Source: an uncultured Eubacteriales bacterium (lineage in GTDB: Bacteria; Bacillota; Clostridia; Peptostreptococcales; Anaerovoracaceae). Taken from it: DNA of 6,965 nucleotides. This document shows, one piece after another, positions 1 to 6,187 of the stretch. Under the pieces are notes generated by a model that saw only the letters and a program-made list of their open reading frames with translations, had not been told where the DNA came from and searched no databases. Where the stretch lies: contig CADBFL010000089.1 of NCBI GenBank assembly GCA_902793875.1, positions 1 to 6,965 on the forward strand. Direction: 5' to 3'. The position numbers and the translations under genes were made by a program. The first letter of the stretch is position 1, and each line of letters opens with the position of its first letter.

Positions 1-713
1 CCTCTCGAGAAGTTGAACGAAGAGAGATTGAGTTCCCTTAGTTCGCTGAGCCTGAGACCGTAGGTGACGAACATGACGAGTATGGCCTTGTCACGCAGCT
101 TTGTCTTCTCCCAGTAGGTCCTCTCGCGGCTAGTCAGCCCGTTGCCGGTGGTGACGGCATCGAGCATGATCATGACCTCGTCGTCCTGCAGCGCCTTTAT
201 CTCGCGCTCTCCGGGCTTGCTGACTCTTATAGGGTCGAAGCCGTCTGTGATGTTCCTGTCGATTATGCCGTCGCGGTACAGCTGCTTGAACATGACGGAT
301 ACGGAGGACTTTTTGCGCGCTAAAGAGCGGTTGTTGTTTTCGTATACCGTCACGGTGCTTCCGTCATCGATCATGTATTTTCTGCAGTAGTCGATGAAGA
401 GGTTTATATCGGCTGCAGTGATCGCGTTCATCTCGTCCGAAGTGATCTTCTTCGTCTCTTTTGCCTCGGTAAGATCCGTTTCGCTGATGAGGTAGTTCAT
501 GAAGAACCTGACATCGTGGAGATACGCGAGCCTGGTCATCGGAAGGACGTTTCCCTTGAGGTAGGCAAAATAAGAGCGCATGAAAGAAGGAAGCTCTTTC
601 TGTATGCGCTCGCATTCCATGTAGATGTCGTTTTCCTTTTCGACTATGTTGTCAGGCCTGTCGCTTTTGTTGTGCGACCTGAATTCCCTGCTGTCATATG
701 TGGTCTTTGCCAT
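1..713 (-). CDS. XerS-like tyrosine recombinase, N-terminal part (3' end beyond left edge)
   Basis: Only the first 237 residues are visible. The family cuts and rejoins DNA through a catalytic tyrosine and includes chromosome-dimer resolvases (XerC/D, XerS). Residues about 36-155 look like the helical core-binding (SAM-like) domain. The catalytic domain starts near 170, and the stretch TYGLRLSEL (217-225) carries the first catalytic arginine, R221. The remaining catalytic residues (Lys, HxxR, His/Trp, Tyr) lie past the window edge, so activity cannot be judged. The segment before the arginine (LTSRERTYWEKTKLRDKAIL, 193-212) follows the XerS/Clostridia layout rather than short XerC/XerD. About 35 charged residues precede the core. 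The ATG at 713-711 follows the miaA stop (TGA A ATG) by one base with no clear Shine-Dalgarno sequence, so translation is probably coupled to miaA. It could instead be an integrase of a mobile element, but its place in a housekeeping operon and lack of att-like repeats argue for a resident Xer-type enzyme. Family assignment is firm; the exact role is inferred. Confidence 0.88.
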   Translation of the reverse strand, partial: MAKTTYDSREFRSHNKSDRPDNIVEKENDIYMECERIQKELPSFMRSYFAYLKGNVLPMTRLAYLHDVRFFMNYLISETDLTEAKETKKITSDEMNAITAADINLFIDYCRKYMIDDGSTVTVYENNNRSLARKKSSVSVMFKQLYRDGIIDRNITDGFDPIRVSKPGEREIKALQDDEVMIMLDAVTTGNGLTSRERTYWEKTKLRDKAILVMFVTYGLRLSELRELNLSSFNFSR

Positions 714-714
714 T

Positions 715-1665
715 TCAGATCTGCCCGCTGTCTTCGGATTCGATGATCCGGTCTACGATCTCGCCCACGGTTTCGCCTTTATTGATATCGATCCAGTTCA
801 CGAAGTCATATCGCTTGAGCCAGGTGATCTGTCTCTTGGCGTAATGCCGGGTGTTCTTCATGATGAGCTCCTTGGCGTCGAAAAGATCGTAGTCTCCGTC
901 CAGGAAGCCGATGACCTCCTTATAGCCTATGGCCTTCATCGACGGAAGCTCCTTGTTGTATCCCTTTTCGATAAGATCGTTGACCTCATCCACAAGTCCG
1001 TCTGATACGAGCCGCGATACCCTGCGGTTTATCCTGTCATACAGCCATTTTCTTTCCATGTTAAGTGCGTAGAAGCGGAAATCGTAATCGGGATTCATCG
1101 GGCACTCGGAAAGATCGCGTATCCCGCGTCCGTACTCGTACGCCTCGATCGCTCTTACCACCTTGCGCGTATTGTTCGGATGTATGCGCGAAGCCGCATC
1201 GGGATCTATGGCCTGAAGGTACTGATGCATGTAGTCGCCGCCGCGCTCTTCGGCGAGATCCTCGAGCTCCTTTCTGCGGTCGCCGTCGTCTGCCGCTGTC
1301 GCTCCGAAATCCATGTCATAGAGTATGGAATTGAGATACAGCCCCGTGCCTCCGCACACAATAGGTGTTTTGCCCCTGGCGAGTATGTCGTCTATCGCTT
1401 CGAGCGCAAGCCTGCGGTATGCCGCTACCGTCATGTTTTCCGACGGATCGACTATCGAATACAGATGATGCCGCACGGCTTTCATCTCTTTTTCAGACGG
1501 CTTTGCGCTGCCTATGTCCATGAATCTGTATAACTGCACCGAATCGCAGTTGACTATCTCTCCGCCTATGCGCTTTGCGAGATAATACGCTATCAGGCTC
1601 TTCCCGACGGCCGTCGGGCCCGAGATGATATAAACTGTCCTGTTATCTTTTACTGATCTGCTCAT
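715..1665 (-). CDS. miaA: tRNA dimethylallyltransferase MiaA
   Basis: This enzyme transfers a dimethylallyl group from DMAPP to N6 of A37 in tRNAs reading codons that begin with U, the first step toward ms2i6A. The 316-residue length is typical. The P-loop is GPTAVGKS (16-23). NCDSVQLY (39-46) matches the family NADSMQVY motif with the conserved D41, followed by MDIGSAKPS (49-57). GGTGLY (105-110) supplies the conserved threonine T107. KAIGYKEV (244-251) and RHYAKRQITWLKR (273-285) are the C-terminal family signatures. The frame stays open upstream to an ATG at 1764, but that 33-residue extension lies inside mutL and resembles nothing. The ATG at 1665 puts the P-loop at the usual distance from the N terminus and has a Shine-Dalgarno sequence in the mutL tail. 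It starts 8 nt after mutL and ends 1 nt before the recombinase gene, consistent with the fourth-gene operon layout. The mutL-miaA pairing is common in bacteria. No residue abnormalities were seen. Confidence 0.97.
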   Translation of the reverse strand: MSRSVKDNRTVYIISGPTAVGKSLIAYYLAKRIGGEIVNCDSVQLYRFMDIGSAKPSEKEMKAVRHHLYSIVDPSENMTVAAYRRLALEAIDDILARGKTPIVCGGTGLYLNSILYDMDFGATAADDGDRRKELEDLAEERGGDYMHQYLQAIDPDAASRIHPNNTRKVVRAIEAYEYGRGIRDLSECPMNPDYDFRFYALNMERKWLYDRINRRVSRLVSDGLVDEVNDLIEKGYNKELPSMKAIGYKEVIGFLDGDYDLFDAKELIMKNTRHYAKRQITWLKRYDFVNWIDINKGETVGEIVDRIIESEDSGQI

Positions 1666-1673
1666 TTTATCCG

Positions 1674-3452
1674 TTACTTCCTTCTGAACGATCTTTCTAT
1701 CTCGTAGCTCGTGACCCTGATGAATGTCGGCCTTCCGTGCGGGCACGAAAAAGGATTCCCGCATTCCGAGAGCTTTCCGATAAGATCGCTGATCTCTTTT
1801 TCAGTCAGGCTGTCGTTTGCCTTGACGGCCGATTTGCAGGATCTCATGATGAGCTTGTCGCGCACGGTCTCGTTCATGCCGCCGCGCAGCTCGCCGCTTC
1901 CTTCGAACCAGCCTCTTGCGAATCCGTCAGCTTCTTCAAGTGTCATGTATTCGGGAACTCCCCTTACGATAAAAGTCCTGTCCCCGAAGTCTTCGATATC
2001 ATAGCCCATCGAACGGAGTCCGTCCAGATGGTTCCTTTCGCTTAAGTATACATCAGCGCTCACGTTAATTGTGAAGGGTGTGAGAACAGGCTGAGGAATA
2101 TGAGTGGAGTTCCTGTAGCCGTCCATGAATCTTTCATAGAACACCCGCTCGTGAGCGGCGTGCTGGTCGAAAACATAGAGGCTGTCTTCGCCCTGCATTA
2201 TTATATACGTATCAAAAACATATCCTTTGAAAACGAGCTCCGAAAAGTCGAAAGGCGCATGAGATATGCTTTCGTACTGCGCCGGCTCCTCTCTGACGGC
2301 ATCAGCAGCCGCAGCTGCAGAAGCATCCCGCGAAGCCTGTACCGCTTCTTCCGGCCGTTCAAGACCCCTGAGGTAATCCCTTATGGATCTCTGAGCGTTT
2401 TCTGACGGGTCAGCTGTCTTCGCGGTCTCCGCCGCCGGAGCTTCTTCAGGGGCGCTTCTGACTGCGAAAGCCTCCGGGACTCCCCTGCCGCTCATCACGG
2501 CTGCGTTTACCGCGTCAGTGATGTTCTGCCTGACCTCGTCCTGCCTTAAAAATCTGATCTCTCTTTTTCCCGGATGTATATTGACGTCTATGTCGCGCGG
2601 CTCCTGATCGATGAAGAGGATCGCGAGAGGATGTCCGCTGAATATGCGTCCGGAATAGCCGTCTGTCAGCCCCTTTTCGATCACGGGACTGTCAACAAGC
2701 CTGCCGTTTACGAAGAAGAACTGTCCTTTTCTGTTTGTGCGCGTGGTCCCCGGATCCGAAACATAACCTCTGATCATGTCTCCCTCTACCGGGATCAGCC
2801 TGTCCGCATGGATGTCCGGATAAAGAGCGCCTGCCGCCGCGATGACATCGCCGTCCCCCTTTGTGGCAAAGACCGTCCGGGAGTTGTTTATCATCATGAA
2901 CTTTATGCCGGCGTAGTATATGGCAAACTGCTGCACGAGTTCCGTGACCGCCGAGGCCTCCCTGGCGTCGCTTTTCATGAATTTGCGCCTTGCGGGAGTG
3001 TTGTAGAACAGGTCTTCGACTATGATGGTCGTGCCTGTGTTGGCTCCGGTCCTCTCGCTCGAGACGAGCCTGCCGCCGTGCATGACGAGTTTTATCCCCG
3101 TTGCTTCATCGGCAGTGCGGCTTACCATCGTGAGCCTTGATACAGCGGAGATGCTGGCGAGGGCCTCCCCTCTGAATCCGAGGGAGACTATTTCGTCGAG
3201 GTCGGATACGCTGCTTATCTTGCTCGTAGCGTGCCTGAGAAACGCGGTCTCGGCTTCGTCCGGAGCGATGCCGCAGCCGTTGTCGGTGATGCGGATATAC
3301 GATTTGCCGCCGCCTCTGATCTCGACTATGATCTGTGTGGCTCCGGCGTCTATGGAATTCTCTACAAGTTCTTTCACAGCAGAAACAGGCCGTTCGATGA
3401 CCTCGCCGGCCGCGATCTTGTCCGCTGTGAAACTGTCGAGTACCTTTATCAT
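1674..3452 (-). CDS. mutL: DNA mismatch repair protein MutL, endonuclease type
   Basis: MutL couples mismatch recognition by MutS to strand incision and removal. The 592 residues have the usual two-lobed form. The N-terminal GHKL ATPase shows ELVENSIDAGA (28-38, catalytic E31), DNGCGI (57-62), RHATSK (73-78) and LGFRGEALASI (91-101). A transducer domain runs to about 325. An Ala/Pro/Glu-rich linker (about 332-400) contains a run of six alanines near 379-384. The C-terminal dimerisation domain (about 405-592) has the metal-binding endonuclease motif DQHA(X)2E(X)4E intact (D429, H431, E435, E440), plus SCKSAVKA (538-545) and CPHGRPT (570-576). It therefore belongs to the nicking MutL class of organisms without MutH, unlike E. 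coli MutL. QPVLTP (454-459) resembles the family's sliding-clamp-binding peptide. The ATG directly abuts the mutS TAA with zero spacing and no good Shine-Dalgarno sequence, so translation is probably coupled to mutS. The motif assignments are seen in the sequence; endonuclease activity is inferred from them. Confidence 0.98.
   Translation of the reverse strand: MIKVLDSFTADKIAAGEVIERPVSAVKELVENSIDAGATQIIVEIRGGGKSYIRITDNGCGIAPDEAETAFLRHATSKISSVSDLDEIVSLGFRGEALASISAVSRLTMVSRTADEATGIKLVMHGGRLVSSERTGANTGTTIIVEDLFYNTPARRKFMKSDAREASAVTELVQQFAIYYAGIKFMMINNSRTVFATKGDGDVIAAAGALYPDIHADRLIPVEGDMIRGYVSDPGTTRTNRKGQFFFVNGRLVDSPVIEKGLTDGYSGRIFSGHPLAILFIDQEPRDIDVNIHPGKREIRFLRQDEVRQNITDAVNAAVMSGRGVPEAFAVRSAPEEAPAAETAKTADPSENAQRSIRDYLRGLERPEEAVQASRDASAAAAADAVREEPAQYESISHAPFDFSELVFKGYVFDTYIIMQGEDSLYVFDQHAAHERVFYERFMDGYRNSTHIPQPVLTPFTINVSADVYLSERNHLDGLRSMGYDIEDFGDRTFIVRGVPEYMTLEEADGFARGWFEGSGELRGGMNETVRDKLIMRSCKSAVKANDSLTEKEISDLIGKLSECGNPFSCPHGRPTFIRVTSYEIERSFRRK
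1677..1684 (-). promoter_or_regulatory. Shine-Dalgarno sequence for miaA inside the mutL 3' end
   Basis: GAAGGAAG lies in the last codons of mutL, directly before its TAA, and ends 11 nt upstream of the miaA ATG at 1665. It supports that ATG over the upstream in-frame ATG at 1764 and indicates that miaA is translated from the same message as mutL. The spacing is slightly long. Confidence 0.6.
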
Positions 3453-6095
3453 TTAGTCTGTTTCTTTTGCTTCTTCCGTGATCTCCTGCAGCGTCACGAG
3501 AGCCGCTACCGGAGTCATCGTGTTGACATCGATGGATCTCAGCTTCGCCTCGAGTCTGCTCAGTCTTTCATCCCGCGCGGCATTTACCTCATCAGGCATG
3601 AAGCTGATCTGTTCTGAGGCCTTTTCGTTCGCGGACGGCATGAGCTCCGCCGATTCGAGCTCGCGCAGCTTCTTTCTGGCGGCCGATCTTATGGAATCCG
3701 GTATGCCGGCGATCCTCGCCACATGTATGCCATAGCTTTTGCTGGCAGGCCCCTCGATTATGTTATGCAGGAATACGACGTCGTTACCGTCCTCTGCGGC
3801 TGCGACCGAGAGATTGTGTATGCCCTCGTGTCCGTTCGAGAGCTCTGTCAGCTCGTGATAATGCGTCGCGAACATAGTTCTTACCCTGTGTCCCGGCTCA
3901 GCCAGATATTCCGCCGTAGCCCAGGCGATCGAAAGGCCGTCGAAGGTGCTGGTGCCTCTGCCGATCTCGTCGAGTATGATGAGGCTCCTTTCCGTGGCGT
4001 TCCTGAGTATGCCGGCAAGCTCGCTCATCTCGATATAGAATGTCGACTGGCCGTATGACAGATTGTCCGATGCTCCTATCCTCGTGAATATCCGGTCTAC
4101 AGTGCCTATAACGGCCGAATCGGCGGGAACGTAGCAGCCTATCTGCGCCATGAGGACTATCACGGCTGTCTGCCGCATGTAGGTCGATTTGCCGGACATG
4201 TTCGGTCCGGTTATTATGAGCATGCTGCGCTCAGACAGGTCGATGTATGTGTCGTTTGCCACGAACATGCCCGCGCCCAGCAGCTTTTCTACCGCAGGGT
4301 GTCTTCCGCCCTTTATATCGATGACATCGCCGCTGTTGACGACCGGCCTGACATATGCGTTGTCCGAAGCGGTCTTCGCGAACGAAGAAAGGACATCGAG
4401 CCTTGCTATGGCGGCGGATGCTGTCTGCAGCGCGCCTATGTACGGCTCGACAGCCTGTCTTATCTTTCTGAACTCCTCGTACTCGAGTCTGTTTATCTTC
4501 GCCTCGGCAGTCAGCACGAGGTCTTCTTTTTCCTTGAGTTCGGGAGTGATGTATCTTTCGTTGTTTACAAGAGTCTGCTTGCGTATGTAGTCTTCGGGGA
4601 CCATGTCCGTCATTCCCTTGCTGACATCGATGTAGTATCCGAAGACCTTGTTGAAGCCGACCTTTATGGTCTTTATCCCCGTCCGTTCCCTTTCGCGCGG
4701 CTCAAGCTCCGCTATCCACTTCTTGGCGTCGGCTATGCTGTTTTTAAGAGCGTCGAGCTCTGCGGAATATCCGCTTTTTATGATGCCGCCCTCGGTCACG
4801 GAGAGCGGAGGATCGTCCGTTATCGCTTTGTCGATAAGAAGGCAGAGCTCATCAAAGGGATCTATGTCTTCGTTTATTTCCCTCAGAAGCAGAGCATCGA
4901 ACGATGACAGTTCTTCCTTGATGTCCGGCAGCTGGTACAGCGTCTTCTTCAGGGCAGTCAGGTCTCTCGCATCGGCCCTGCCGGTGGCGACTCTGGCCGT
5001 CAGCCTCTGGAAGTCGTAGATGTGCTTCATGGAGCTGACGATGTTATTCGCTGCGACCGGCTCGTTTTTGAGCGCCTCTACGGCGTCGAGCCTCGCGTTT
5101 ATCCCGTCCGCGTCGGTCAGAGGTTCTCTGAGCCATGACCTCAGCAGCCTTCCGCCCATGGCTGTTTTTGTCTTTCCTATAACGCCGAGCAGCGAGCCGC
5201 TGACATCGTGATCGTATATGGTCTCCAGCAGCTCCAGATTGCGTAGAGTCGAGCGGTCAAGATGCATCGATCCGTCCCTGCTGCGGATGTTTATCTTCCT
5301 TATCTGGCCGGGATCGCTCATCTGCATCTCGCGCAGATACATGAGAAGTGAGCCGACAGCTGAAGCCATCTCCTCTCTTCCTTCGAGATCCAGCGGTATC
5401 AGGGAGGTGACGCCGAAGTGGTTCATCAGAACATCCCTGCAGGTCTGATATCTGTACCAGGAATCGTCGACCCGGTCAAGATATACCCCCGTCATGCTCT
5501 CAGAAAGCGTTTTTTCGAGTTCTGAGGCGAATCTTTCGCTTATCACGAGTTCTTTTATGCCGAGGACCGATATCTCGTTCAGAAGGCGTTCAGCGCCTGA
5601 AAGAGCATCGCCTTTTCTGTCGTTGTCGAATTCGTATGCGCTGAGTTCGCCTGTCGTTATGTCGGCCACGGCCAGCCCCGTCATCTCTTCCGAGAAAGAG
5701 GCCGACGCGATATAGACGTTGTCGTCGCTCCTGCCGGCATCGCTGATGTCGAGAGTTCCCGGGGTATAGATGCGCGTTATCTCGCGTTTCACTATGCCCT
5801 TTGCCTCGGCCGGATCCTCCATCTGCTCGCATATGGCCACCTTGTGTCCGTTGTTCACGAGCCTGACGATATACTGATCGACGGAATGATGGGGAACGCC
5901 GCACATGGGAGCCCTCTCCTCGAGCCCGCAGTTGCGTCCCGTCAGCGTGAGCTCGAGTTCCCTCGATGCAAGCAGGGCATCATCAAAAAACATCTCGTAG
6001 AAATCTCCGAGACGGTACATGAGGATGGTATCTCTGTACTCATCCTTGATCGCCATATACTGCTGCATCATCGGGGAAAGTTTAGGTTCTGCCAT
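3453..6095 (-). CDS. mutS: DNA mismatch repair protein MutS
   Basis: MutS is the dimeric mismatch and small-loop sensor that recruits MutL. From the chosen start it has 880 residues, normal for MutS1. The mismatch-recognition domain (about 8-115) has GDFYEMF with the mismatch-wedging F32 and partner E34. A connector domain follows to about 260, then the core lever helices, a clamp around 430-515, and the ATPase domain. The ATPase shows Walker A GPNMSGKST (630-638), Walker B LIILDE (705-710), GRGTSTFDG (712-720), ATHYHEL (743-749) and EGPASKSYGIHVA (781-793). Near the C terminus QISFM (829-833) looks like a sliding-clamp-binding peptide, and the end (DVNTMTPVAAL) matches the family. The frame is open upstream to an ATG at 6233, but those 46 extra residues cross the hairpin and the aminotransferase tail and look non-coding. 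The ATG at 6095 gives the typical MAEPKLSPMMQQY start. It lies 92 nt after the aminotransferase and abuts mutL. Confidence 0.98.
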   Translation of the reverse strand: MAEPKLSPMMQQYMAIKDEYRDTILMYRLGDFYEMFFDDALLASRELELTLTGRNCGLEERAPMCGVPHHSVDQYIVRLVNNGHKVAICEQMEDPAEAKGIVKREITRIYTPGTLDISDAGRSDDNVYIASASFSEEMTGLAVADITTGELSAYEFDNDRKGDALSGAERLLNEISVLGIKELVISERFASELEKTLSESMTGVYLDRVDDSWYRYQTCRDVLMNHFGVTSLIPLDLEGREEMASAVGSLLMYLREMQMSDPGQIRKINIRSRDGSMHLDRSTLRNLELLETIYDHDVSGSLLGVIGKTKTAMGGRLLRSWLREPLTDADGINARLDAVEALKNEPVAANNIVSSMKHIYDFQRLTARVATGRADARDLTALKKTLYQLPDIKEELSSFDALLLREINEDIDPFDELCLLIDKAITDDPPLSVTEGGIIKSGYSAELDALKNSIADAKKWIAELEPRERERTGIKTIKVGFNKVFGYYIDVSKGMTDMVPEDYIRKQTLVNNERYITPELKEKEDLVLTAEAKINRLEYEEFRKIRQAVEPYIGALQTASAAIARLDVLSSFAKTASDNAYVRPVVNSGDVIDIKGGRHPAVEKLLGAGMFVANDTYIDLSERSMLIITGPNMSGKSTYMRQTAVIVLMAQIGCYVPADSAVIGTVDRIFTRIGASDNLSYGQSTFYIEMSELAGILRNATERSLIILDEIGRGTSTFDGLSIAWATAEYLAEPGHRVRTMFATHYHELTELSNGHEGIHNLSVAAAEDGNDVVFLHNIIEGPASKSYGIHVARIAGIPDSIRSAARKKLRELESAELMPSANEKASEQISFMPDEVNAARDERLSRLEAKLRSIDVNTMTPVAALVTLQEITEEAKETD

Positions 6096-6096
6096 A

Positions 6097-6105
6097 CCCT
6101 TTTTT
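6097..6105 (-). promoter_or_regulatory. Weak, closely spaced Shine-Dalgarno-like sequence before mutS
   Basis: AAAAAAGGG is the only purine-rich element near the mutS start and leaves a single base (T) before the ATG, much closer than the usual 5-9 nt. No other in-frame ATG, GTG or TTG lies at a better distance: the next in-frame ATGs are codons 9 and 10, about 25 nt downstream. The start at 6095 is therefore supported by protein similarity rather than by this site, and initiation may be inefficient. Confidence 0.4.
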
Positions 6106-6113
6106 ACATAAGT

Positions 6114-6140
6114 GTAGGGGGAAATTGTATTTCCCCCTAC
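6114..6140 (-). promoter_or_regulatory. Perfect 12-bp hairpin between aminotransferase gene and mutS
   Basis: An exact inverted repeat, GTAGGGGGAAAT / ATTTCCCCCTAC, is separated by a 3-nt loop. It starts 47 nt after the aminotransferase stop and ends 18 nt before the mutS ATG. The stem includes five consecutive G-C pairs and should be very stable. It resembles an intrinsic terminator stem, but the transcript continues ACTTATGTAAAA with no U tract, and no U tract follows on the opposite strand either. It may be an inefficient terminator or attenuator limiting read-through into mutS, an RNA 3'-end-protecting structure for the aminotransferase mRNA, or a regulator of mutS translation. Structure is seen in the sequence; function is inferred. 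Confidence 0.6.
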
Positions 6141-6187
6141 CGTCCGTTTACTGTTCAGGTCTGAGATGTTCTGACGTCGGAAGCTTA

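Noticed and set aside
364..615. Minus-strand open frame overlapping the recombinase in a different frame
   Set aside because: The recombinase frame is continuous across it and has clear family motifs; the alternative product is Arg/His-rich and unrecognisable.
1666..1764. 33-residue in-frame N-terminal extension of MiaA starting at the ATG at 1764
   Set aside because: It lies within mutL coding sequence in another frame, and the ATG at 1665 has a Shine-Dalgarno sequence and the normal distance to the P-loop.
2309..2332. Short GCAGC/GCTGC-like repeat in mutL
   Set aside because: It encodes the alanine run in the MutL linker, a region that is normally low in complexity and variable, so it needs no separate explanation.
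4299..4907. Long plus-strand open frame (202 codons) opposite mutS, and a similar one at 2574-3140 opposite mutL
   Set aside because: These are antisense shadows of strongly conserved coding regions. They show no recognisable domains, and GC-rich codon positions readily create such frames.
6125..6130. TACAAT as a possible -10 box for a mutS promoter on the minus strand
   Set aside because: It falls within the hairpin loop and arm, and no reasonable -35 hexamer lies 16-18 nt upstream.
6114..6140. The palindrome as a dif-type recombination site for the nearby recombinase
   Set aside because: Dif sites have imperfect 11-bp arms around a 6-bp centre. This is a perfect 12-3-12 palindrome with G/C runs and does not resemble one.
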